DNA from: Chromobotia macracanthus
Taxonomy: Eukaryota > Chordata > Actinopteri > Cypriniformes > Botiidae
Assembly: GCA_036877525.1 (NCBI GenBank)
Contig: JAZGTH010000008.1
Span: 14,312,501-14,376,500 of the forward strand
DNA: 64,000 nucleotides
Direction: 5' to 3'
Position numbers and translations under genes: made by a program. The notes under the pieces are model-generated. The model was not told where the DNA came from, searched no databases, and worked only from the letters and a program-made list of their open reading frames with translations. Numbering within the stretch: the first letter of the stretch is position 1; each line of letters begins with the position of its first letter. Shown one piece after another: positions 38,865 through 55,337 of the stretch.

Positions 38865-41800
38865 CCTGCTGTACACACACACACACACACACACAGTAAA
38901 CCTGCTGTACACACACACACACACACACAGTAAACCTGCTGTACACACACAGACACACACACACACACACAGTAAACCTGCTGTACACACACACACACAC
39001 ACACACAGTAAACCTGCTGTTGTACCTTCATACATGAGTCTGGAGGTGCGGAGGCCGTCCACCTGACTGAACTCATCGTCTGATCTGTCCGTGTGGTTGG
39101 GCTCAGTGAGGCGTGTGAGTGACACCTCCAGCCTGCAGAGGGCGCCGGTGCGGCAGTGCTGCTCTCCTGCAGCCGGGCGGATGTCTGCTCGCAGGCTGTA
39201 CACAGTCTGAGATAACAGAGACACGATCAGACTTACTGTAGTAATCACAACAATACTATGAGAGGAACACTGACAGTATGAGTGTACAGGTTTATCTATA
39301 TTTGTGAGTCAAATGTTCTCACTAACATAGTGAAATATCTTGGCAACCAACTTGAAACATTTTACTGGTCCTCACTAAATAAAAAGGATCATGAACCAGC
39401 CAAATCCAGTTTTTCTTGAAATCTAATGTCATACACGTTTGTGTGAGGGTTGGGTTTAGGGTTGGGGGCACAAAAAATACATTAGCCTGATATAAAATCA
39501 ATCAAACAAGTCTATGTAAGAATAATATAATCATATAAACGTATGAGTCTGTGTGTGTCTGTGCCAGTGTGTTTGTGTATGTCTGTGTGTGTGAGAGTGT
39601 GTCTGTGCAAGTGTGTTTGTGTATGTCTGTGTGTGTGAGAGTGTGTCTGTGCAAGTGTGTGTGTGTGGGAGTGTGTCTGTGCTAGCGTGTGTGTGTATGT
39701 CTGTGTGTGTGACAGTGTGTCTGTGCAAGTGTGTGTGTGCTCACAGAGATTCTCTCCAGGATGAAGGCATATCTGTAGGGTTTAAACTCGCTGTCTGATG
39801 CATCTGCAGGAGCAAAACTGGCAGAAAACACACAGTGCAGGACAAATGGGGGAGCACCGCTCCACTTCAGCTCCCAAACACCAAAGACACACTGCTGATG
39901 CAACACCACCTGCACACACCCAACACAGCAGTTCAGTTCATACCTGAAAATCCAGACTTACTTCTGAACACACAAACTGATCAAGATCTTTTTAGGTCAA
40001 AATCTTTTATTCAATGACTTCTCAACACTTCTTAATCAATAATTGATGGATGGATGGATGGATGGCTGAATGGATGGCAGCAGGAGTTTGAGACTCACGC
40101 TCTGTGTTGGAGTGTTGAGGGACTGAAGCTCTACTGAAGGTGTTTGTTGATTCTCACTGAGCGTCTGACTGCTCACACAAAACTTAGTGTCTGATACATT
40201 CTGAAGACAAACCTGGATGAACTTCCTGTCAGGATGACATGACACAGGAAGCACATCAAAGCCATGACAATGTGTGTGTGTCTGGTGCATGTGTGTTTGG
40301 GTCTTGTGTGTGTGTTACTTCTGTCCTGCAGACAGTAGCGAATGCTTCACTTTAAAGGGCACATGGAAGGTAAGAGAGACCAGCGTGGAGTAGATGGACC
40401 AGGGGCAATCAACAGACACCTACAACACACGAGGATCAGTTTGATACTGAGAGCAGGAAACATCAGGGATTTTTTCCACTAAAGTATGCATTTTAAATAG
40501 TCATGCTTCAAAAGTTAAATTTATACACAACATACATTCAAATGCAGCTTCACAGTAATAAACAGGAAACTAATGATTAATGATGCAAACATTATCAAAT
40601 ATGAGACAGTTTAACTGTGAAGTTTCTTAAAAAGACCAGTGTCATTATTCAGTAAATTCAGTGTTTTCTGCCTAATGTGAGCAGTGTTTAATAACAAGCA
40701 AAACAGATTTAGATTTATAACATCAGTCATGTACATATAATTATTACTATGCATATATAATTTTTACTATGTGTGTCAAACCTTCTGGTCTATAAGGGTC
40801 ATTGCACTGTTGAAGCATGCTCTGTGATGGCTGATCTGCCCGTTAGTCAGTCGCTCGCTCTCCACACATGCAGGAGATGATGGGATATGACACAGCACGT
40901 CCAGCAGGAACTCCAGTGTGTGGTAGGGCGGAGTCACAGGAAGATAGATGCTGGTCACCTTCTCAGATGACTGTATGGACAGTGCGCTCTCACCCACCAG
41001 CTCTGAGCATTAGAGTGATGAAGATGATGAAGAGACAGAGAATCTGTGATGTCAGTTACCACAGCCTATGATCTGAAACGTGTCCTTTAGTTTCTAGAAA
41101 CAGATGTAAGATGCGTTTTTGTAAGTCTAAAGTGTTGGTACGTAACTGTGTTATTTGATCTCCAGGTGGATGAACATTCATGCATAGTTCTGCACATCTT
41201 CTAGATTTCATCTATGGTAAGTGACAGCAGGGCACAGGCTGTAGATGTTTTTACCTCCAGTGTTGCTGAGGATGCGAGCGCTGCATATGGATGAGTGCAG
41301 CACAGGCATTGAGTCGGTGTTACTCAGCTGAAGAGCGTCACCCTTCTTTACTGTGTAGTGACCTGTCAGGATGGTAAACTTCACCTGCTGTGGTAACCCG
41401 GCCAACAGGTTGTCTGGGAAACCAGGAAAGGTCAGAATAGGTCAACAGGCTCTTCACATCTGATGTACAGTGCACTCAACAATGTTCTAATTTGATTGGC
41501 TGACTATGCCATTTCTTGACATCCAGCCAATAGCGGTTGAGTGACAGTTAGACTGACCTGTGAGAGGTTGGATGGTGAGCTGAGGTTCCAATGAGTAAAC
41601 TTCATACTGCACCAGAGGGTAAATATGAGGGAGAATAAACTGGACCCGCCCGACTGTGGCACCCAGCTGCCGTAGAGTGTATGAACCCACCCTGTTAGTC
41701 TGAGAGAAATAAAACACATAAGCGAGTGAGACTGTACACATCACAATCCTGTAATCCCAACAAATCAAGAAGTTCTTCTCACTGATGCAGTGAAGATGAT

Positions 41801-44525
41801 GCTGTTGTTGCCAGGCAACAGTGTAACATCATTAGCCTTCAGCATCTGAGCCCCGTCTTCCATAACAACCATAGACGGTGGTGTGGTGGGTGTGTCGGAG
41901 GACACAGTGCTGTTGTGGCAACGCATTAGCAGATGCATGTTCTTACAGACCACACTGGTGGAGGTGAGCGCGTTATCAGGTGGACTGCGTTCCTGGATCT
42001 CGCAGAGCTCTAGTGCAGGTGTCGCCATCATGGGATATGGAGCAAGGAAGGTGATGATCCCGCTGGGGTTTTGACCTGAGTGCTTCTGAGTTGGCTTGCC
42101 CAGCTGCTCCAGGGCAAAGTGGATGGTAATTGCGAGCTGCTCTGCATAGACGCGCATCGGCATGAGACTGCAAAGGCACAACTCTAGCTGCAGAGCGGCG
42201 CCAACATGCACCAGTGCTGAGGTGGGCTGGAAATGCAACTCCTTCAGCTGAGCGACTGACGTCATGCTCAGAGCCACACGCTGGTCTGTGAGAAACACAA
42301 CTCAGAACAGCTCTCCCAGTTTTATTCATTGAGTTGTGGGTCCCTTAATAACAGTCCTTTAATATTTCGAATGTGTTTTAAAAAAAAGGTGTTACTATAA
42401 AAGTTCCCACAACAAAAAGATCCCACAACAAAACCTTTTCTGAATGACCAAGGAAACAGCTGTAATAAGAACTGATTCAAATGAATGATTGGTCTGTGAC
42501 ATCACACAATTCTTTCAGTATGACTGCAGTTGAACTGCTCACCTTTGACCTCTGGTGTCTGGCTGGCAAAGGTCACAATCTCCTGGCAGAAGTGTGTCCT
42601 CTCTTCATCGCTCAGGTTGGGATCACTGGCGAGCAGAGCACTGGTCTGCAGGTACCTGCGGACACTGTTAAAGAAAGCAAATCGCAGGATGTTTGCTAAG
42701 TGAGGAAATGACAAGAACAGTATTGTGTGATGTTATAATGTTATGAAGTTATGTTATAATGTTCTGATTTGATATTCTGGTGATCAGAGATGAGGAAAGG
42801 ATACTCCTCCATCTTATGCAGCTGTTTCTGACACTCAGCGATCTGTTTGCGTGTGTGTGTGATTGGTAAACTCCAACACTCTGACACATATGACTTCAGA
42901 GACTCCTGAAAAAAGCTCTCAGCCATCTGAGGGTCTCCTTTCCACCTGTGCACACAAACACACACACACACACACACAATTAATCCACACAAATAAAACA
43001 CAATTCTCCATACTCAAACACCATCAAGCATGAGGATCTAGATGCTTCTAGTGCCAAAACTGGTTTGAATTTTGCTATTATAAGCAGGGGATTTATTGGG
43101 GATTTTACATCATGCTTACATGTAGAACTCAGCCAGACTCATCCCAACCAGACGAGCTGAACGCAGCCGCCCAATCACACGGTACATCTCCATAGAGGCA
43201 TGAGACAGTTCCTGACCAGACAGACAGACAGAAAGAGTGAGACACACCCAGTCTCCCAATAAAGACAGATGGTTTAATCAGAGAACATGTCTCACCAGGT
43301 AGTGTTTCTCAAACGCCTCCACAGACGATAACGCCTCCTTCAGTTTTTTATATGGACTCTGGAGGCTGTTGGCTGGATGAATTCACACCGTTACATTATT
43401 TTCACCAGCAACAGAGAGACTGTGACAGTCCAGGGAGTTTATCCTGCAGCTGAGGTGAATGTGTTTTCATCTTAATTACCTGTTTCAGGTCTTTCTGCTC
43501 CCAGACCAGCCAGCAGGTCGACGGTTCTGTTCAGATCTTCTGAGTTTGGGACGTTCTCTGACACCAGACCACACAGGTCACCCAGAGATTTCAGCTTTAT
43601 AACACAAATCCATTTCCTCAAAATTTTGAAAACTGATCTAAAATGGCTGTTTTGTTTTGGTTATGACAGTATGTCTGTCTGTGTGCCTGCAGTACCTTCT
43701 CAGTGGCGTAGGTCCACAGGCCCACGGTGTGGGAGACGTTGGCCTCCAGCTGGCTGCAATCACAACAGCCCTCGATCCTGTGAAGAACCTCCAGACAGCT
43801 AAGAAACACCCAGCAGTCCAGTGCGCCACAGACCACAGACACCTACGACATCACCCACACCACTGTCAGTCCAACCTCAACCAACAGACAGATTCAGATC
43901 CAAACAAGCCCCGCCCACACACCTCCAGCAGTCGTAGCTCCTGGACGCAGTTGTGCAGCAGCTCCAGCGCTCTGCTGGTCACCTCCCACGGCCGCTGCAG
44001 GAAGATGAGCAGCGTGCACTGCCGGGAGAACAAATAACTGCGCAGGTCCAGCAGACTGGCCTCTCCCTTCTGGATCAAATCCCGCTTCTCCATGTCGATG
44101 GGCCTCCGTAACAACAGTCCATTCCAACTCCGCACCGGGTGACAGAATGAGCCCAGCCAGTTTGCACTGTCTGCCACATACACAGAACATGAGAGAAACC
44201 ACCTCTTATCCAATATAAACACGGTTGTGTGGACAGACACAAATAATATTAAACTATAACACCACAGCTTAGCCAATCAAATCCTGAAGGAGAAGCCCCG
44301 CCTTAGATCACGAGAAGGACCAATCTCCTCACACAAACATTATTTCTAAATTATCTGAATGTTACACTTCAGATGAAGCAGTGAGACGGTGAAGTTTTAC
44401 CTCCTGCACCGAAGTTCAGCACGTACTGCGTAAACAAAGCATCTAGTTCATCATACTGAACGAGAGCATCTTCAAACTGCTGCAACATTTCAAACACAAA
44501 CGCCAACTCCTCCTGAATAACAGAC

Positions 44526-44556
<31 letters not shown>

Positions 44557-47500
44557 AAGTCACACCTCAGCAATCACGCCCCCTGATAAACAAAAATCTT
44601 AATCTGAACCAGTGCTGATGTCTGAGACAGAAAATATCATGGCTGGCTAGTTGTGATTGACAGTCTGTTCAGCCAATGACAGACCTGCACCATGAAGTAA
44701 TCACAGAAGCTCCAGCCGGGCTCTGTGCGCTTCTCTCTCAGCGTCCTCATCTCATCCTCGAAGTGTCCCAGATTTCTGGTGAAGGACATGAGCAGCAGCG
44801 TTCTGAGTTTACTGAGGAATGAACTCCAGGACTCCTGTGAGCGGGACGACTCCTTCAGAGGGTCAGACAGAGCCACACACCTGACAGACAGACAGTTACA
44901 GTCAGAACATGGCTCTTATGTGAGTTAATAGAGTAGTTCTGTGGCAGTGTCTGATGTGGACACTGTATTATAGATGTATTACAGACCATTAAATTTTCTT
45001 TTCATGTGTAAGTGGAACACTTTGTCATGTTTATCAACAAATGCCGTCTAACATTCCAAAAGGAACCTTTTATTGTTGTAAAAACCTCCCCACACATTCA
45101 TTGTTGCCATCATGCAATTTATATTTGTATTTTTAGTATTTTAGAAACATCATCTTTCTATTTGTAGTGTACAAGTGATGGAGGGGTAGTGAAAAGCTCT
45201 TGGAACAGAGAAAATCTAGATGCTAAGACTTTTTTAAAAATCTGATTCTCGCTCAGGTCAAAATCACACCGCTCCATTCTTTGATCCGCTCTTCTCACAT
45301 ACTCTGAAACAAACAGATAAGAGCATTAAATTCAAGTATTAAAGTGCTCTTATCTGTTTGAAGATATATGTAGATCTTTACATTCAAACATGCTGTATGG
45401 ATTATTGAACAAGCTTAAAACATTTGTTTCCCCCTCACAAGGTTTTTATTAACCCATATAAGTCATATGCTTCACTTTCATGATGAAAGCATTTGCTTTA
45501 TGGGGCTTCAAAATCTCAAACACTATTCACTGCCATTATAATTCTGGGACAAGTCAGGATATTATTTAATACAAAAGAAGAAAATCATATAATTTTCATT
45601 TTTAGGTGAACTGTTCCTTTAACTGACACTCTGTTCACCTTACAGCAAAGATTTCAGTTGTTAACAACATTAGTCTAAGTCAGACTGATGTCTGTTAACA
45701 ACTGAATTATCACCACAGTATGTGACAAACTTTTTGTTGTTTTGAGTAGAGTCTGTGTATGCAAACTGAGTGATGGCAGCTAAATGTGGAGCGGATCAAC
45801 AGCTGCCGAGCGCGCTGGGATTATGAGGAGATTTCAGTGCTGCTGGGGTCAGGTTCCACACGGTTCACCTGTCACTCTGTTTGTTACAGAAGTCGTTGCG
45901 GATCTTGTCCACAATGGAGATGCGCGGCAGGATGTTGGTTTTGTTTTTTTTCTTGTTGTCACTCTCCACCACCACAATGAGCCAATCCAGCGAGCCGTGG
46001 ACACGCAAAATGTTCTGCCAGCGCTGCATGTCTTCCTTAACTGAAGTTTTGTACAACTCTGTGTCCTAACACACACACACACATACACACAAAACGCTAC
46101 AGCTGGTATTGTGACCAATTTGTGATTTGATTCTTATTTATATGGTTTCAATTTGACTTGATTTATCAAGTCGTTTTCATATATTTTATTTTCATTTCAT
46201 CATGTCAGTTTGCAGACATGAAATCCATATGGTAAGTGCAACCGTCCTAATTATATTACTGAAATACACATTTACATTAACAATAGACCCACACAAGATC
46301 ACAGGCGAAGGAAAAATAATATTTACATTTGGGTATTTCCTGATATTTACATTTGGGTATTTCCTGAATTGATATTGTTTTGTTAAAATATAAAAAAATA
46401 TAAAAATATAAAATCTGCAAAATATTCAGCAGAATATCTGTTCTGTCTCAACCACTACATGTGCCAGAGTGTTCACCCGATCACACGGTGTGGAATATTG
46501 TATCCCATGAAGCACTGGGCTGAACTAGGGTTCTGTTGTAAACTGGCATGCAGTGTGCTCAGGGTCACTCACGTAGCAGTCAGTCCAGTAGATGTGCAGA
46601 AAAGGGAAGGTCAGCAGGGCTTTGTTTCCCTCTTTAGGAAGCAGCTCCTCTTTAAACTGGACAAAATTGGCCTCCAGGTAGATCATCTTTGGTGCTCGTC
46701 CATAAGACCTGAGACATACCACACACACGGGTTCAATCCAGATCACACACACACCTGTTCTGCCTTCACCGGCCACTGAAACCATCTCTTGTGACATGAT
46801 GTTAGTCGTACCTCCAATCTGACCTTTGTATACAAAAGATTTTTGTGTTTTACACAATGACAGATTTTGTGGTATTTTAAAAATGCATTAAACATACACC
46901 AGTATGTCTCTCCTGTGCTGCAAACACAACAGCAGTTTCAAATATAAACTCAAGTGCAGTTTGATGAAATTACACTTTGATGTAATTACACAGTCAGGTG
47001 GTCTAGTCCAGAACCCCTTGTGAGCCCTTAAGTGGACAATCAAATCACTGCAGATATAAACAACTGCATGTTAATAATAATTTGATAAATATAAATGCAG
47101 CTTTTATAAGCACCTATTAGTAGAGAGATCTTACAGGACTCTTGCAAGACCTTGCTGAAAGCTCCTGAAGGAGAATGAGCTCTTAGGAGCGGAAAGAAAT
47201 ATTCCATCCACACCACAACACCATCAGAGATGGGTGACATACAAGAGCTCAGATCTGACCTATGTACAGCTTTCCATCAGTGCAACATAAAAACAACACT
47301 GTGCCACACGTGAACGTTTGTGAGATTCAGTGATTGAGCCTCAATACAAAGTAAACCGGATATCAAACACACAAGACTACATTTGTGTAAAGACAGAGGT
47401 TTAGCGACACAAAACAAAATGTCCTCTACAACAAAACAAAGTGAGCAGTCAGACAGAAGCCCTGTTACCTTCTCCACTCCATCGGCTCTCTGGGCAGCTG

Positions 47501-47813
47501 CTGGGTCAGTGAGCTGAAGAGAGCAGTGAAGAGATTGTGATCGCCCGCACCTGCACACACGTTACCAGAGATACTTTTATGAAAATGTCTTTTTATATTT
47601 TGAGTGTGACATTAATGCTTTCCACACCCTGACGTGCTGGGTGTGGAAAGCATTAATGTCACAAGCAGACTCTTTCTTTCTGTCTCTCGCTCTTTCTGTC
47701 TCTCGCTCTTTCTCTGTCTATGAGGCTGACGCGCTAACATCATGTCACTCACAGGTCACTATGGGTTTGTTCTCCATCGTGTAGATCACGGGCTTGTCCT
47801 CATGGGTCTCCAT
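36950..47813 (-). CDS. trappc10: TRAPP complex subunit 10 (TRAPPII-specific)
   Basis: This is the complete coding region: 23 exons, 1252 residues, with every splice phase consistent. Exons: 47813-47753, 47550-47469, 46708-46573, 46065-45869, 44880-44685, 44512-44401, 44170-43923, 43842-43696, 43594-43480, 43372-43296, 43211-43120, 42945-42805, 42655-42543, 42285-41783, 41699-41558, 41413-41255, 41002-40782, 40419-40319, 40225-40099, 39909-39745, 39206-39026, 38631-38437, 37197-36950. Human TRAPPC10 has 1259 residues. The start reads METHEDKPVIYTMENKPIVT and the end DDHLLEVSVT, both matching the family. The N-terminal half is the Trs130-type helical region; the C-terminal half is beta-rich. 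The protein is part of the TRAPPII tether and Rab exchange complex at the Golgi and recycling endosomes. Intron 12 is U12-type, and intron 21 is filled by a minisatellite that contains copies of its own donor region. The gene is head-to-head with srsf11. Confidence 0.97.
37247..38193. mobile_element. 947-bp MITE in trappc10 intron 22
   Basis: The left end ttgaaggggtcttattatgc and the inverted right end ttgaaggggtactattatg form terminal inverted repeats of about 20 bp. There is no transposase. The element fills most of the intron at 37198-38436. A related sequence is abundant in cyprinid genomes. The superfamily is uncertain because no clear target duplication was seen. Confidence 0.7.
38638..39012. 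repeat. Minisatellite filling trappc10 intron 21
   Basis: Ten copies of agtaaacctgctgt are separated by (AC)n tracts of varying length, giving units of about 31-45 bp. Two copies share an extra 'acag' variant (near 38670 and 38950), a sign of block duplication. The array occupies nearly all of the 394-bp intron (38632-39025). The splice donor of exon 21 continues straight into the same sequence. Confidence 0.92.
39290..39520. repeat. Interspersed repeat in trappc10 intron 20
   Basis: Contains actggtcctcactaaat and gagggttgggtttagggttg in an order similar to the copy at 33790-34090. It is a diverged member of the same intron repeat family. Confidence 0.45.
39541..39742. repeat. TG-rich minisatellite in trappc10 intron 20
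   Basis: About four copies of a unit of roughly 44-54 bp (tgtctgtgcaagtgtgtttg, tgtatgtctgtgtgtgtgag) end directly at the donor of the exon whose last coding base is 39745. The donor gtgagcac is itself in TG-rich sequence. Confidence 0.85.
40045..40066. repeat. (GGAT)n microsatellite
   Basis: Short tandem ggat repeat in trappc10 intron 19, directly visible. Confidence 0.9.
42656..42804 (-). other. trappc10: U12-type (minor spliceosome) intron of trappc10
   Basis: This 149-nt intron begins GTATCCTTTCC, an exact match to the U12 5' splice-site consensus (GTATCCTTT). It carries TTCTTTAAC close to its 3' end, one base from the U12 branch-point consensus, with the branch A about 12 nt before the AG. 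It lacks a polypyrimidine tract of U2 type. The exon junction restores the reading frame (KMEEY then LQTSALLAS). Other trappc10 introns look U2-type. Confidence 0.9.
45310..45360. other. Perfect 16-bp inverted repeat (hairpin)
   Basis: The sequence caaacagataagagca at 45310-45325 is the exact reverse complement of 45345-45360. The spacer is 19 nt, and ttaa words near its ends can extend the pairing around a 2-nt bulge. It lies in trappc10 intron 4. Confidence 0.85.
45555..45622. repeat. Interspersed-repeat fragment in trappc10 intron 4
   Basis: The words attttcatttttaggtgaac and tgttcctttaac match the end of the repeat family also seen at 18120-18205. Confidence 0.5.
45653..45706. other. Near-perfect 54-nt hairpin
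   Basis: The two arms pair over about 24 positions with one mismatch and a 1-nt bulge. The outer arms ttcagttgttaaca and tgttaacaactgaa pair perfectly; the inner arms are acattagtct and agactgatgt. The loop is about 5 nt. It lies in trappc10 intron 4. Confidence 0.8.
47605..47663. other. Perfect 25-bp inverted repeat with 9-nt loop
   Basis: Bases 47605-47629 are the exact reverse complement of 47639-47663, separated by tgacgtgct. The hairpin lies in trappc10 intron 1, about 90 bp from exon 1. It is the longest perfect short-loop hairpin noticed outside the arrays. Confidence 0.95.
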
Positions 47814-48799
47814 GGGTTCTGATCATCAACATCAGTCCGCCATCAACAGAGTAATCGATCACACTGATCGGTGTCTGTGCTCAGGTAACATCGCTTCTCT
47901 CTCCATTTCCGATCTGATGACAGTCCGTGACGACTCTTCCTCAACGCGTCACGCACAGCGGAAGTCAATCGTTTCTTTGCATTATGTATGTGTGCTTCTT
48001 TTATTGATTGCCCTGTATTTTCCTGTGCATTTATATTATGTCTATTATTATTAAGTGTATTAATATGATTATTACTAAGTGATTATTTGTATTTGTATCT
48101 GTCCGTCTATATTCTGGTAAACTGGTAAAACTGGTACAGTTAAACTGGTAACTGTAATTACATTTATTGGTAATAAAGTAATCTCAGGTTGAGTTAAACG
48201 CTTAACTGGGAAAGCGTTTTACCTCCAGGAAAGTCGTAACGCGTGACTTTTATTCTTAAACCTTCTGTACGCAGTACTACACGTCCTTTATTTTAATTCC
48301 CTTTACTTAATTCTGATGGGCAACATACTTTTTTGTGCAACTGCCAATATTTTATAGATATTTTATTGTAACTCTCTTTCTGGCTATATTTATTTGTAAT
48401 AAATTTCGTTCATGAACTGTACATATTCGCTTACGTTTGCACTGTTTACTTTAACATACATCAACTTTCGTTTTCGAATACGTGACTAAATCGTACAGAA
48501 CAGAGCAATGACATTCAAGGCGTTCCGGGTCTTCTGTAGCGGGGCTTTTATTCTTGAAATCTGCCCTCGCCACAGTGTGGGTACTTGTGTTGTGACGTCA
48601 CACACACGTATTTCATGCGCGCGCTTCACACTGCAGCAGCGGCGCGAGCGCCATTACAGGTTCCGCCACGCGCGCGCGAGACGCAGGCCGCGACACGACT
48701 GCTGGAATTAATCGAGCAAACTCGCGTTTACACGCTTATCGACCGAGCGGATGTAAATGTCTTTTGTCTGACCCTCGCTATCATCACATCTGAGCCACA
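47814..48799. promoter_or_regulatory. Bidirectional trappc10/srsf11 promoter region
   Basis: Only 986 bp separate the two divergent start codons. An ETS-type agcggaagt lies at 47957-47965 on the trappc10 side. A CRE in the palindrome tgtgacgtcaca lies at 48591-48602, and a CpG-rich patch with gcgcgcgc runs (about 48615-48730) precedes the srsf11 start. No TATA box is evident near either gene, as expected for housekeeping promoters. The transcription starts are inferred. Confidence 0.7.
48591..48602. promoter_or_regulatory. Palindromic CRE (TGACGTCA)
   Basis: The full 8-bp CREB/ATF site lies in a 12-bp palindrome about 200 bp upstream of the srsf11 start codon. Confidence 0.75.
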
Positions 48800-54015
<5,216 letters not shown>

Positions 54016-54520
54016 AACATCCCTTTACCTCATCAGTGTTTCAATTCCTGTTAGATCACTCTGGAAACTTTCCTCTGTGAACTGATTCATTCCTCCTTTT
54101 TTTTTTATTCTACATCCTCCCAATCTAATGTATTTACTTTAAATATGTACTTCCAATATTTGTTCTTGCCTTATGGCTAATGTGAAATTTAAACTATATT
54201 TAGTGTCAGCAGTCGATTTCTCCCTGAACAAAACCACCATTTGTGGGTCAGTTTGCAGTTACTCTAATTAAAAGTGATTGGATGCATTTGTTTCTTTTTA
54301 TTTAGCCTGTTTGATGAGAAATGTTTGTCTTTTTAAAGTTTCAGAATGTCTGCAGAAATGAATGTAAACTGGTTTTCTTTGGCAGGTCACTGGTTTACTT
54401 TGGTCAGCAGTTTTTTCTGTAATGAACACATCAGACTGTAGTTTAAGAATTGATTTCTCTCTACTGTTTGCATTGTTAGAAATTGAAAATAAAATTCTGG
54501 GCATCTTTTTGTCCCTTAAA
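54016..54520 (+). terminator. srsf11: srsf11 3' UTR with poly(A) signal
   Basis: A canonical AATAAA lies at 54488-54493, about 475 bp after the stop codon, followed by T-rich downstream sequence. It is the first good signal after the stop and probably ends the transcript. Confidence 0.65.
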
Positions 54521-54644
54521 CTTGTTGCCAGATCTGTTGAGAATAATATATAGTATACAGTGAGGTGAGCCTCACAAGAGAATTCACAATGTAATGTTTT
54601 TATTCCCTATAGAGAATCATTGTCACTCTTTTTAGGCCGTTTAA

Positions 54645-54885
54645 TACAAATGGGTTAACATTTCACCATAAGGTTTCCATTCGCTAACACGCTAAACGAT
54701 AATGCATAAGCACAATGAGTATTCGCATTTATTAGTCTTTGTTAATGTTAGTTCATTGTGGATTAATGTTAACATAATGATTTTACAAACGTTTTCGTAC
54801 ATTTTGAAATTCTTAAGAATAAACGCTGTATAAGTAGTTAAATATAACTAGTATAGTTAACAAATAAAGCTTATTGCAAATATCA
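54645..54885. repeat. Interspersed repeat between srsf11 and ankrd13c
   Basis: The words catttattagtctttgttaa, tgttagttcattg and ttaatgttaacataatg match a fish repeat family (probably hAT-derived and non-autonomous) that carries repeated gttaatgtta motifs. Both ends are diverged. Confidence 0.5.
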
Positions 54886-55337
54886 AGTTTCAGTCATGGC
54901 AGGAATAAACGTCAATTAAAAACATCCGCTGTCTGCATGCGATATGAACGCTAACAGCTGCTCTCTGAACAGTCATTCATTCTCATGTAGTGGTCGTCAA
55001 CGCGCACACAAGTCATTTATTAGCGTAGTCCACTTGTAGGCTGATCTCAAAACAGTCCCTTACGTCATTTAGTTATCGATACATTTAGCTGTAATACGCT
55101 GAGCGATGTTACCGTTCTTTAAAGGTTCACCATATGTATCCAGGTTTATATTGTCTTCATAGACGAAGGCGTTGGTCAAGTACAGAGACTTCCTTTGTTA
55201 ATACATTATTTTCCGTTTAATGTTGCAATTAACCAATCATAAGTTTTAGAGGAATGAGAGGAAAACATCTAGTAGATCACACTGCACTGAACTACAAACC
55301 ATCCTCACACAAGCCCTGTGGGTGATACGTGGACATT

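Noticed and set aside
38303..39248. Long VCVCVC-type minus-strand frames
   Set aside because: They are trappc10 exons 21 and 22 read through the TG-repeat intron between them.
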